Source: Demequina sp. TMPB413 (GTDB taxonomy: Bacteria > Actinomycetota > Actinomycetes > Actinomycetales > Demequinaceae). Taken from it: a stretch of DNA of 64,000 nt. Both the position numbers and the translations under genes were made by a program. Each line of letters starts with the position of its first letter. Position 1 is the stretch's first letter. Positions 52,861 to 62,192 of the stretch are shown here, piece by piece. The stretch covers positions 1,860,001 to 1,924,000 of the forward strand of contig NZ_CP096184.1 of the NCBI RefSeq assembly GCF_020447105.2. The letters are read 5' to 3'. The notes below the pieces were generated by a model. That model had not been told where the DNA came from, made no database searches, and saw only the letters and a list, made by a program, of their open reading frames with translations.

Positions 52861-54311
52861 CCAACTGGCCGTTGCGGTGGACCATTCCAGGCATTGCACT
52901 TGTGCTCGTCTTGTTGACGGAGATCGTGCTGGGGGCGGCGGCGTTGGCCCTCCTCAATCGCACTCTGGTGGGGCAGATTGATCGCCGACTCGAAGACGCC
53001 GTCTCCGTGATCGAAGAGCGTCCTGGAACGGTGCTGCGTGAGATGGGCGGCGCCGGACGCGCCAACTCGGTTGACGCCTTGCGTCCGCGCAGTGACGTCA
53101 TCGTCGCAGTCCTGCGCGCTGATGGCTCCGTCGCACGCGACCTGACGCAGGAACTCAACGACGGGCGACCGGTGCCTGACGTGACGTTCAGGGAGGACAC
53201 GTCGGAGCCGTATACCTCGCGCGCGCAAGGCGAGGCCTGGCGAGTCGTGGTGCGCCCCATCGGCGGCGGCGGTCAGACCGTGGCCGTCATGATCCCGCTG
53301 CGCGACACGAGTGACGCCTCCAAGGTCTTGAGGCGAGGAATCATCGTTCTCGGCGTGGTGGTGGCAGTGCTCGCCGCCGGTCTCGCGGCCTGGGCGACCC
53401 GCAGGTCCCTGCGGCCCCTAGGTGAGGCGGAACGGACGGCCGCAGCCATTGCGCAAGGGGACCTCACACGCCGTGTCCCCGCATACCCAGGGTCGACGGA
53501 GGCTGGCTCGCTCGCCGCGTCACTCAACGTCATGATCGATCGCCTTCATGGCGCCCTTGCGCAAGGGGAGGCGACTCAGGAGCGGCTACGTCGATTCGTT
53601 TCCGACGCTTCACACGAGTTGCGCACACCGCTCGCCGCCATCAGAGGCTATGCCGAGTTGCACCGCATCGGCGCGGATGAGCGCGGCGACGCGGTCGGCA
53701 GGATCGAGGCGAACGCCGCCAGGATGTCGGACCTCGTGGACGACCTGCTCCTGCTCGCGCGGTCGGACGAGGACGCGTCCCAGCTCACGGCCGACGCGCG
53801 CGTGGATTTCTCCGCCCTGGTCAATGACGCGGCCGAGGACCTTCGCGCCCAGGATCCAGCTCGCACGGTCACCGCCGGTTCACGCGGACGATGCGTGGTC
53901 AAGGGTTCGCCGCGGCATCTGAGCCAGGTGCTCGCCAACCTGACCGGCAACGTGTTGCGGTACACGCCGTCAGGCTCGCCTATTGAGTTGAGCGCGCACC
54001 GATCCGGCGATGCGGTGACTGTCACGGTGCGCGACCACGGCCCAGGGTTCCCCGACGGAAGTGTGGAGAGGCTCTTCGAACGCTTCTACCGCGCAGACGA
54101 ATCGCGCACGAGGGACACAGGGGGCTCGGGTCTCGGCTTGGCGATTGTTTCGGCGATCGTGACCGCCCATGGCGGATCGGTGGAGGCCGCCGACCTTGGC
54201 GACGGCGCCCTGATCACCGTGACGCTCCCGGCGGCAGATTCCGGTGCAGTTGCAGGTGGAGACACCGAGGCCGACACGAGCGAGGGAGAGCAGAAGCCGA
54301 CCGCGGGTTAG
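52857..54311 (+). CDS. Sensor histidine kinase
   Basis: A 484-residue membrane kinase. TM1 (GIALVLVLLTEIVLGAAALAL), a 135-residue extracellular domain, TM2 (IIVLGVVVAVLAAGLAAW), HAMP, then the HisKA domain with His253 in DASHELRTPLAAI and the HATPase with NLTGNVLRYTP and GSGLGLAIVSAI. Overlaps the regulator (ATGA). The extracellular domain is not recognised, so the signal is unknown. Its TAG stop is shared with the box before DUF4031. Confidence 0.93.
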   Translation: MTNWPLRWTIPGIALVLVLLTEIVLGAAALALLNRTLVGQIDRRLEDAVSVIEERPGTVLREMGGAGRANSVDALRPRSDVIVAVLRADGSVARDLTQELNDGRPVPDVTFREDTSEPYTSRAQGEAWRVVVRPIGGGGQTVAVMIPLRDTSDASKVLRRGIIVLGVVVAVLAAGLAAWATRRSLRPLGEAERTAAAIAQGDLTRRVPAYPGSTEAGSLAASLNVMIDRLHGALAQGEATQERLRRFVSDASHELRTPLAAIRGYAELHRIGADERGDAVGRIEANAARMSDLVDDLLLLARSDEDASQLTADARVDFSALVNDAAEDLRAQDPARTVTAGSRGRCVVKGSPRHLSQVLANLTGNVLRYTPSGSPIELSAHRSGDAVTVTVRDHGPGFPDGSVERLFERFYRADESRTRDTGGSGLGLAIVSAIVTAHGGSVEAADLGDGALITVTLPAADSGAVAGGDTEADTSEGEQKPTAG

Positions 54312-54314
54312 GGT
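54309..54314 (+). promoter_or_regulatory. Leaderless -10 box of the DUF4031 gene, sharing the kinase stop codon
   Basis: TAGGGT, 7 nt, ATG. The TAG is the stop codon of the histidine kinase. Confidence 0.5.
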
Positions 54315-54321
54315 CGCTCGC

Positions 54322-54588
54322 ATGACCATTCTGATCGATCCGCCGCTATGGAGCCGCCACGGCCGCGTGTGGGGGCACCTCGTTTCCGACGCCTCGCTCG
54401 GCGAGTTGCACGAGTTCGCGCGGTCGATGGGCATCCCCGAACGCGGCTTCGACCTGGACCACTACGACGTTCCAGAAGAGATGCACGACCGCCTGATCGC
54501 GGCAGGCGCGCAACTGGTGGATGGGCGGGAGTTGGTGCGGCGCTTGCGGGCCTCCGGTCTGCGCGTCACCGCGGCCCAGCGCCGCTGA
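54322..54588 (+). CDS. DUF4031 family protein
   Basis: An 88-residue protein of the DUF4031 family (MTILIDPPLWSRHGRVWGHL, ELHEFARSMGIPERGFDLDH). Function unknown. No ribosome site; TAGGGT lies 7 nt before the ATG. An upstream in-frame start inside the kinase gene was rejected because homologues begin at TILIDPP. Confidence 0.85.
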   Translation: MTILIDPPLWSRHGRVWGHLVSDASLGELHEFARSMGIPERGFDLDHYDVPEEMHDRLIAAGAQLVDGRELVRRLRASGLRVTAAQRR

Positions 54589-54682
54589 ACAGCTGTGACC
54601 AGCCTCCTCAGCCCCGCTCAACGCCCGCCGGACTTGCGCCAGCAAACCCCGTCCGGGACTGCGCCGCTGAACAGTTGTGACC
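54579..54682. repeat. 22-bp direct repeat duplicating the DUF4031 3' end
   Basis: GCGCCGCTGAACAG(C/T)TG followed by TGACC occurs at 54579-54600 (covering the DUF4031 stop) and at 54661-54682, one mismatch, 82 bp apart. Confidence 0.7.
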
Positions 54683-54994
54683 GCTCGGGCGAGCGACACG
54701 CGGCATCGCGCGCCCAGCGTCGGCGTGTCGCGCACTCGCGCGGTCACCAGTGTTCGGCACGGGTCGGGGGCACGGCCAGAGCTGAGCCGGAACCGGGCCT
54801 CTGCTAGACCCCAACCCCGACAGTCCGAACCGTCGCAGTGGGCGACACGCCGAGGCGAGCCTCCGGCGCACGGACCCTCCCGGAGTGGCGCGGCTGGGAT
54901 TGGTTCGCACCGTCGGGGTGCGGCGCGTCGAAGTGCGGCGGCGTGCGGCGGAGTGCCGCGGCGCGCGGTGCCGTGTCGTGGTGGCGAGAAAACA
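54589..54994. other. Gene-free region rich in inverted repeats
   Basis: About 400 bp between DUF4031 and the groEL terminator. No plausible gene is seen. It contains inverted repeats, including GCGACACGC/GCGTGTCGC (54695-54732) and CCGGAC/GTCCGG around 54630-54656, and several GCGACACGC-like copies. It could hold terminators or a small RNA. Confidence 0.4.
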
Positions 54995-55026
54995 ACGGGC
55001 CCCGAGGATCTCTCCTCGGGGCCCGT
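54995..55026 (-). terminator. Terminator of groEL
   Basis: A perfect 14-bp stem (ACGGGCCCCGAGGA and its complement) with a 4-nt loop, followed on the minus strand by TGTTTTCT. It is 21 bp beyond the groEL stop. Confidence 0.88.
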
Positions 55027-55046
55027 CGAAGGTATGAGCTGAGGGC

Positions 55047-56795
<1,749 letters not shown>

Positions 56796-56822
56796 TTAGC
56801 ACTCTCGTAGTGCGAGTGCTAA
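56796..56822. promoter_or_regulatory. CIRCE operator (perfect)
   Basis: TTAGCACTC-N9-GAGTGCTAA, the exact HrcA-binding inverted repeat, upstream of groEL. Confidence 0.95.
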
Positions 56823-56829
56823 TGCGATT

Positions 56830-56856
56830 TTGGCACTCTCCCCCTGAGAGTGCAAA
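56830..56856. promoter_or_regulatory. Second, variant CIRCE operator
   Basis: TTGGCACTC-N9-GAGTGCAAA has the same 9-9-9 geometry with one change per half-site. It begins 34 bp after the first operator, about three helical turns. Confidence 0.75.
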
Positions 56857-56902
56857 TGGCAAGGCGAACTTTCGCGGGCGGCGAAGAGCACCGTGAAGTC
56901 GC

Positions 56903-57496
56903 CTATGCGGCAGGGTCCGTCACCAGCAGCACCGCGAGATTGCCCTCAGGGACGACGCCGAACTCGACAGTGGTGATCCCCAGCACCTCCGCCACCTTGG
57001 CAGCAGTGCTTTCGAGGCTCGCATCCGAGTACCTCACGGTATTGCTCGCAGGCTTCGTCCCCGTCAGGTTGTCTGCGGTCGCGGCGGTGAATCCCGCAGC
57101 GGCAAGCTTCTCTTGATTCGCGCCCGCGAGGCCAGAGATACCGGCGCCGTTGAGCACAACCACCGGCGCGCCGAACTGCACTGGCTCGACCGTCGGCGTG
57201 GGACTTGGAGTCTCCGAGGGCTCAGGCGACGGCGATGGCGACGTCGTCACCTCGGGCGTTTCTGCCTGAGTCGCGGTGATCGTCGCTCGCGGGATGGAGT
57301 CGAGCGGGGGAACGCCATCGTTGCCTTGCGCCCGCCACAGGTAGACGACGACTCCGTAGGCCAGAGCGCCTGCGGCGATGGAGATCACCAAAGGAGCGGC
57401 TACCGCCCACACCCAACTCTTGCGCTTCCGGTGGACGCCCACGGGGCCGCGCTCGTCGGCGGCAGCATCAAACTCATCCGGAGGGAACTCTGGCAC
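56903..57496 (-). CDS. LytR_C-domain membrane protein
   Basis: A 197-residue protein. A charged N-terminus and one membrane helix (VWAVAAPLVISIAAGALAYG) are followed by a Thr/Pro/Ser linker and an extracellular LytR_C domain (VVVLNGAGISGLAGANQEKLAAAGF). Such domains accompany LCP cell-wall ligases or stand alone. The start is GTG, 6 nt after TAACGT whose TAA is the stop of the DUF3263 gene. Confidence 0.85.
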   Translation of the reverse strand: MPEFPPDEFDAAADERGPVGVHRKRKSWVWAVAAPLVISIAAGALAYGVVVYLWRAQGNDGVPPLDSIPRATITATQAETPEVTTSPSPSPEPSETPSPTPTVEPVQFGAPVVVLNGAGISGLAGANQEKLAAAGFTAATADNLTGTKPASNTVRYSDASLESTAAKVAEVLGITTVEFGVVPEGNLAVLLVTDPAA

Positions 57497-57502
57497 GGGG
57501 AT

Positions 57503-57508
57503 ACGTTA
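57503..57508 (-). promoter_or_regulatory. Leaderless -10 box of the LytR_C gene, sharing the DUF3263 stop codon
   Basis: TAACGT, 6 nt, GTG. The TAA is the DUF3263 stop. Confidence 0.5.
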
Positions 57509-57802
57509 CCGCTGGCGAGCGGCATCTACGACCCGACCCGCGCGTCCGCGCTGACGGGACGATCGCATGCGACGTAAGCGCTTCACGAGCATGGCGTCGT
57601 GAGCGAGCGCCTGCTCCGAGTCAATGAGCGCGTTCAGCACCTGGTAGTACTCGGTCGCCGACATGCCGAAATTCTCTCGCACGGCGTCCTCTTTGGAGCC
57701 TGCGAACTTCCACCACTGGCGCTCGAACGCGAGAATCTGCGCGTCGCGCTCGCTCAGAGGCGCGACATCGGCACGTGAGGCGTGAACTGAGACCGCGGAC
57801 AT
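57506..57802 (-). CDS. DUF3263 family protein
   Basis: A 98-residue actinobacterial DUF3263 protein: LSERDAQILAFERQWWKFAGSKEDAVRENFGMSATEYYQVLNALID contains an HTH-like helix pair similar to sigma-factor region 4. Function unknown, possibly DNA binding. ATG at 57802 is 6 nt after TACTCT, so leaderless. Divergent from ung. Confidence 0.85.
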   Translation of the reverse strand: MSAVSVHASRADVAPLSERDAQILAFERQWWKFAGSKEDAVRENFGMSATEYYQVLNALIDSEQALAHDAMLVKRLRRMRSSRQRGRAGRVVDAARQR

Positions 57803-57808
57803 GTGGCT

Positions 57809-57814
57809 AGAGTA
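57809..57814 (-). promoter_or_regulatory. Leaderless -10 box of the DUF3263 gene
   Basis: TACTCT, 6 nt, ATG, with no ribosome site. Confidence 0.6.
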
Positions 57815-57876
57815 CCCGCGAATCACACCGTTGTCATTCGTGGCATGACCCCCGCCGAACGGTGCGTCAGCGTGGA

Positions 57877-57882
57877 TACCCT
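57877..57882 (+). promoter_or_regulatory. Leaderless -10 box of ung
   Basis: TACCCT, 6 nt, ATG at 57889. Confidence 0.55.
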
Positions 57883-57888
57883 GAGGCC

Positions 57889-58557
57889 ATGACCGACGCA
57901 TGGCGCGAGCACATCGCCCCCGACTGGGCGGACGCTTTAGAGCCCGTCGCACCACTCTTGGCAAGCATCGGCGCGTTCCTTCGTACCGAACTTGCCGACG
58001 GGCGCGCCTACCTGCCAGCTCCGTCGGCGATTCTCAATGCCTTCACTCGCCCCCTTGCCGACGTGAGGGTGCTGATCGTCGGCCAGGACCCCTACCCGAC
58101 TCCCGGTGACCCCATGGGCTTGTCCTTCTCCGTGCCCCGCGGTCGCGCCATGCCTCGCTCACTCGCGAACATCGCGCGCGAACTCGCGGCCGACACCGGG
58201 GACACCATGACCACGGGTGACCTGACGCCGTGGGCCGATCAGGGCGTCATGCTTCTCAACAGATGCTTGACGGTCCGGCCCGGCCAACCGGGCTCGCACC
58301 GCGGTCATGGATGGGAAGGCTTTACGGAGCACGCAATCCGCGTTCTCGTCGAACGCGGCGGACCGCTCGTCGCCATCTTGTGGGGATGCGATGCACAGAA
58401 ACTCGGTCCGATGCTGGGCGACGTCCCACTCATCGAGTCCGCTCATCCGAGCCCGCTGAGTGCTTCGCGCGGTTTCTTTGGATCGCGACCCTTCTCTCTA
58501 ACGAACGCGCTGCTCGAGGAGCAGGGGGCCGAGCCCATCACGTGGCGCGTCGCCTAG
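57889..58557 (+). CDS. ung: Uracil-DNA glycosylase
   Basis: A 222-residue family 1 UDG removing uracil from DNA. The catalytic water-activating Asp67 is in GQDPYP and His186 in HPSPLS. Length and motifs are canonical. It is transcribed divergently from DUF3263 and has an apparent leaderless start. Confidence 0.96.
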   Translation: MTDAWREHIAPDWADALEPVAPLLASIGAFLRTELADGRAYLPAPSAILNAFTRPLADVRVLIVGQDPYPTPGDPMGLSFSVPRGRAMPRSLANIARELAADTGDTMTTGDLTPWADQGVMLLNRCLTVRPGQPGSHRGHGWEGFTEHAIRVLVERGGPLVAILWGCDAQKLGPMLGDVPLIESAHPSPLSASRGFFGSRPFSLTNALLEEQGAEPITWRVA

Positions 58558-58573
58558 GGCCGCGGCACGACCC

Positions 58574-60109
58574 TCAGCTACACACCTGAGCGGCGCCGCT
58601 CGACCATGGGAACGCGTTCGGCTGTGTCGTCATTTGGAAGTACAAGGTCCACGAGCCGTTGTTGGTGTTCCTGTTGAACTCAACGATGGGCAGTTGAGAG
58701 CACTGGTACGCAGGGCTCGGCAGCGTCGCAATCCGGAAGTCGCCGTTGCCGTTGATCGACGCGGGCGTCCAGCCAGGGAACGGGTAGCGCGACAAGTCGA
58801 GAGTCACGCGTGCATCTGAGTGAGACGAGGTCACGGTCATCGACACATTCGCCCATTCATACCCGCCTGAGCTCCACGTCGTGATGCTCGGGGTGGACAC
58901 GGTGCAGGTCCCACCCTTGGGTACGTTGCCGCCATTGTTCACGGGTACACAGAACACCGACGGGGTCGAGACAGGCGGAACCCAGGTAGCAACGAACACC
59001 CAGCCGTCGATCTTCACAATCGCTGATGCAACCGCGCTGCCCGTGTACGGAACCGACGTCGCAAAGACGGTGCTGGCTGAGGTCGACGTGACGGCGCCAG
59101 ACGCCAACAGCGCTCCCGTCGACGAGTACAGATAGACCTGTGCCGATTCCCCGATGCATGGCGCCGCGAAGCCGGTCACTTGCACCGCCGAGTAGGAGCC
59201 CCCGGACGGCGTGCCGCTCGGGGAAGCACTCAGCGCTTGGCTTGCACAGATGGAGTACTCCATCGAAGCCGTGTTGCCTGAGGTGACGACCGCCAGTTGA
59301 GAAGCAGAAGCGATCGACGGGCCAAACACCGCCACGAGTCCTAGCACCGCGACGACGCCTGCGCCGCGGAGATATGCGGGAGCGGCGAGGCGCGGCGAGC
59401 CAACAGCGTGACGGGGCGCGCGACGTGCGTGCGTCGCCAGGGCGAAGGCGGCAACTACTGTGCGCGCAACGGAAGCAGCCATGCGCGCGAGGGCCGCCTC
59501 GGTGCCTTCCACCACGCGGTCAAGCAGATCGGGTTCCTCTTCCGATTCAGAATCACCGTCGGTGCTGTCTCGGTTCTTACGATCATCGTCTTCGTCATCG
59601 TCGTCGTCGCAGTCATCGCCCGTGTACCAGAGCATGAGCACCATTGCTGCGAGCAAAACGAAGGCCCACACCATGGGGTTGAGGAGGAGAACCGTGACGC
59701 GCCCGAAGTTCGAGTAATGGAGCAATACGACGCCCTTGACCTCCTCGCCCCGCGGCGTAAAGGGGTCGACGAAGTCGTTGTTATCGCCTTGCATCTGCCA
59801 GCCCTCGTCGGCGTTGCCGCCAATGATGCGGTGGACGACCTGAGACCCTCCGAGTCCCTCAGGCGCGTAGATGATGATGTCGCCGACGCTCGGCTCCATG
59901 TCACGTGCAATAACCAGGTCGCCATCGAAGTACGTGGGCTCCATCGATCGCCCTGACACGATGACGATTGACGTCGCTCCTCCGAGCTGTGTGGGCCAGA
60001 GGAACCATGCGTCGATCGCAACGACGAGCCAGATCAGCACTGATCCGATCAATGACAGATACCGGCGAGTGGTCCACTCGCCGGTATCAAGCCATTGTCG
60101 AATCTTCAC
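58574..60109 (-). CDS. SipW-type signal peptidase I fused to an exported SipW-substrate-like domain
   Basis: A 511-residue protein. The N-terminal half is an ER/SipW-type (S26B) signal peptidase: TM1, then Ser55 in SGRSMEPTY and His93 in VVHRIIGGN (Ser-His rather than Ser-Lys), MQGDNNDFVD, and TM2 (PMVWAFVLLAAMVLMLWY). A cytoplasmic acidic-then-basic linker (about 165-250) leads to a third hydrophobic segment (AGVVAVLGLVAVFGPSIA) ending in ASASQL and a 240-residue extracellular beta-rich domain. The separate cargo just upstream has the same ASASQL at its signal-peptide end. The protease may therefore release its own C-terminal domain. It follows the cargo gene by 35 nt in one operon. Confidence 0.8.
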   Translation of the reverse strand: MKIRQWLDTGEWTTRRYLSLIGSVLIWLVVAIDAWFLWPTQLGGATSIVIVSGRSMEPTYFDGDLVIARDMEPSVGDIIIYAPEGLGGSQVVHRIIGGNADEGWQMQGDNNDFVDPFTPRGEEVKGVVLLHYSNFGRVTVLLLNPMVWAFVLLAAMVLMLWYTGDDCDDDDDEDDDRKNRDSTDGDSESEEEPDLLDRVVEGTEAALARMAASVARTVVAAFALATHARRAPRHAVGSPRLAAPAYLRGAGVVAVLGLVAVFGPSIASASQLAVVTSGNTASMEYSICASQALSASPSGTPSGGSYSAVQVTGFAAPCIGESAQVYLYSSTGALLASGAVTSTSASTVFATSVPYTGSAVASAIVKIDGWVFVATWVPPVSTPSVFCVPVNNGGNVPKGGTCTVSTPSITTWSSGGYEWANVSMTVTSSHSDARVTLDLSRYPFPGWTPASINGNGDFRIATLPSPAYQCSQLPIVEFNRNTNNGSWTLYFQMTTQPNAFPWSSGAAQVCS

Positions 60110-60144
60110 GTCGCTCGCTCGCTACGTCCTTTGCGCGGTCGTTC

Positions 60145-60558
60145 TTAGTAGATCGCGACGTCGATCGAGCCGAGCGTCGTGGTCAGGTCGACCGTCGAGA
60201 TGCTGACAGTGACGGTGGAGGTCGTTGCAGGCGCAACGGGGGCAACTACGGTCACGGTGTCCGAGACGATGCTTGCCGGCGAGTCGTCGCTCAGCGTGTA
60301 CTCGAGAGTGTTGCCAACACAGCCAGCGTCAATGTCGCTGATCACCAGGTTGGTGTACTTGCCCGTCGGAAGGTCGTACGTGTAGTCGATCGTGACTGCA
60401 TCGTCGCAAGCCGCCGCGAAGGTGTTCGTGCCGACGGCAATGTTGTCGTCGTTGACGTTCAGCGTCAGCTGCGATGCGGATGCAACGCTGAGGCCGGCAA
60501 CGCCCATGATGCCGAGTGCGACAGCGAGTGCCTTACGTGAGTTCTTCTTCTTCGCCAT
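60145..60558 (-). CDS. SipW-dependent-type exported cargo (TasA-like)
   Basis: A 137-residue protein. Signal peptide of the SipW-dependent kind (KKKNSRKALAVALGIMGVAG), with SVASASQL at the cleavage site, followed by a Thr/Val-rich beta domain and TVDLTTTLGSIDVAIY. Resembles small surface or biofilm-matrix proteins processed by SipW. ATG at 60558 has AAAGGAAAG upstream; 24 codons upstream in frame are rejected. First gene of the pair with the signal peptidase. Confidence 0.8.
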   Translation of the reverse strand: MAKKKNSRKALAVALGIMGVAGLSVASASQLTLNVNDDNIAVGTNTFAAACDDAVTIDYTYDLPTGKYTNLVISDIDAGCVGNTLEYTLSDDSPASIVSDTVTVVAPVAPATTSTVTVSISTVDLTTTLGSIDVAIY

Positions 60559-60716
60559 GATGTGTGGCTTTCCTTTCGTAGTGCGAACAGGACGCGCCCC
60601 CTTCCGAGCGCGCCCCGCAACGCGGGTCATGGATTCCCATCGACAGAGTCATCGGTGTGATATTTCCGACACTTGAGAGGCACAAATGCCCCACATATGA
60701 CGTCGATGCCTCAGAT

Positions 60717-60732
60717 TGTGAGATATGTCACA
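60717..60732. promoter_or_regulatory. CRP/GlxR-like operator upstream of the SipW operon
   Basis: TGTGAGATATGTCACA: perfect TGTGA-N6-TCACA. About 160 bp before the cargo start codon. Confidence 0.7.
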
Positions 60733-60754
60733 CAGGTGTGTTGCGCGGGCAAGC

Positions 60755-60772
60755 ATGTGGAATTGTCCACAT
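60755..60772. promoter_or_regulatory. Perfect 18-bp palindrome, CRP-like
   Basis: ATGTGGA-ATTG-TCCACAT, equal to TGTGG-N6-CCACA at its core. It lies 38 bp from the previous operator. Confidence 0.55.
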
Positions 60773-60895
60773 CTGCCGTACGCACACCGAGCAGAGGGCG
60801 TCCGGCACTAGCGCGCGAACGCGGCGAGGCACTGGAGAATCCTACGCGTGTAGCATCCGTCACACGCACCCCCCAGTTGTGGGGGAGGTGGTCGA

Positions 60896-61924
60896 CTACG
60901 TCGGCAGGCCGCGGACCGACCCGCGATGCATGACGGGCATGGGGATGAGGTGCTCCTGCGGCTGGGTGGCGTTCGTCAGGATCAGTTGGGCGGCAAGCCC
61001 GCCCATCGTCTCGTAGGGAAGCGCAGCAGTGGTGAGCCCTGGTCGCACGAACTGCGCGAACTCGTCGTCGTCAAAAGAGACAACAGAGACGTCGTGGCCC
61101 ACGCGAAGACCTCGCTCGAGCATCGCCTGATAGGCACCGAAAGCCAAGCGGTCGTTCATCGCGATAATGGCATCGAACCTCTCGCCGCGGTCAATGAGGT
61201 TCGCGATCGCTTCGTACCCCGGCTCCGGCTCCCAGACGGAGAGCGGAAGTTGGGCAGAGAGCTGCACACGGTGCTCCTCCACCGTTTGCGCAATGCCTGC
61301 AGTGCGCCGCCGCACCGTCAAAGTGTCCACCCAGTCTGGCGGTGCGCCAATGTCCCGTCCGAGCACGACGATGCGCTCACGGATTCCTGCGTCCGCCAAC
61401 ACGCCCGCGATCGCCCTGCCCGCTTCGAACTCGTCGGGCAGAACACAAGCGTCCCCCGCCGCCGACGTCGCATTGAGCATGACGAAGGGGACAGGAATCG
61501 AGCGGTCCGGCAAGTCGAGCTCCCTCGCGCGGGACGCCGCGAAGATGATGCCGTCAACCGACCTGTCGAGGAAGGAATCGAGCGCCTCGGCAGCCGTGGC
61601 GATATCGGTGCCCGTCTCGGCGATGTGAAGGATGTGATCGCGGGAGTGCGCCTCGCGCAAGGCGCCGAGGATCAGGGCGCTGGCCCACGGTCGCGTGGTG
61701 ACCGAGTCCGAGATCAAGCCGATGGTGGCGGAGCGGGACGTGAGCAGAGTCCTGGCCGCCAAGTTGGGCCGGTAGCCGAGGTCCCGCGCCGCGATCCTCA
61801 CGCGTTCTCGTGCCGCAGGAGAGATGCGAATGCCTGGCCTGTCGTTGAGAACGAGCGAGGCGGCGCTGATTGACAGGCCTGCTCGCGCCGCTACATCCGC
61901 GAGCGTGACTCTCTTGTCAGCCAC
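60896..61924 (-). CDS. LacI-family transcriptional repressor
   Basis: A 342-residue regulator. N-terminal helix-turn-helix (VTLADVAARAGLSISAASLVL) and hinge helix region (PNLAARTLLTSRSATIGLI) precede the periplasmic-binding-protein-like effector domain (FDAIIAMNDRLAFGAYQAM, VSVVSFDDDEFAQFVRPGLT). GTG start with GGGAGGTGA upstream. Divergent from the GH32-like gene; two operators with the LacI central CG lie between them, so it probably represses the sugar operon until a sugar binds. Confidence 0.93.
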   Translation of the reverse strand: MADKRVTLADVAARAGLSISAASLVLNDRPGIRISPAARERVRIAARDLGYRPNLAARTLLTSRSATIGLISDSVTTRPWASALILGALREAHSRDHILHIAETGTDIATAAEALDSFLDRSVDGIIFAASRARELDLPDRSIPVPFVMLNATSAAGDACVLPDEFEAGRAIAGVLADAGIRERIVVLGRDIGAPPDWVDTLTVRRRTAGIAQTVEEHRVQLSAQLPLSVWEPEPGYEAIANLIDRGERFDAIIAMNDRLAFGAYQAMLERGLRVGHDVSVVSFDDDEFAQFVRPGLTTAALPYETMGGLAAQLILTNATQPQEHLIPMPVMHRGSVRGLPT

Positions 61925-61981
61925 CCGTCACCTCCCTGACTCACTCTTAGTCTATCGGCCACGGAGGGCTCACCTGCGGGA

Positions 61982-61997
61982 GGTAAAGCGATACACC
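61982..61997. promoter_or_regulatory. LacI-type operator 1
   Basis: GGTAAAGCGATACACC, a near-palindrome with central CG fitting GGTNAANCGNTTNACC at all but one position. Confidence 0.65.
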
Positions 61998-62036
61998 TGA
62001 CCTGATCAATCGTTACATCACCGTGATCTAGCGCGG

Positions 62037-62065
62037 TTGCCAACGACCGCAGGCGGTGCTCTACT
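62037..62065 (+). promoter_or_regulatory. Promoter of the GH32/ABC sugar operon
   Basis: -35 TTGCCA (62037-62042), 17-bp spacer, -10 TCTACT (62060-62065). Operator 2 begins 7 bp downstream, a typical repression position. Confidence 0.55.
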
Positions 62066-62071
62066 GAGTTT

Positions 62072-62087
62072 GGTAAACCGATTGACC
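62072..62087. promoter_or_regulatory. LacI-type operator 2
   Basis: GGTAAACCGATTGACC fits GGTNAANCGNTTNACC exactly. It starts 90 bp from operator 1, and just after the -10 box. Confidence 0.75.
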
Positions 62088-62192
62088 GGACGACGACGTC
62101 GGGAAGAGTGGCCGCGTCTGCCGGACTAATGAGGAGTCGCGACGTGGAAAAACCGTGCAGCCCATCAGTGCCTCGACGACGGCTGGAGCGTC

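Larger units (their letters stand above)
60559..60895. other. Intergenic region with clustered CRP/GlxR-like sites
   Basis: 337 bp before the SipW-cargo operon contain no gene. Sites found: 60656-60671 (TGTGA half plus degenerate CGACA), 60717-60732 (TGTGA-N6-TCACA, perfect), 60755-60772 (palindrome ATGTGGA-N4-TCCACAT), and 60849-60864 (TGTAG-N6-TCACA). All share the TGTGR-N6-YCACA plan of cAMP-receptor-type regulators. Confidence 0.6.
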
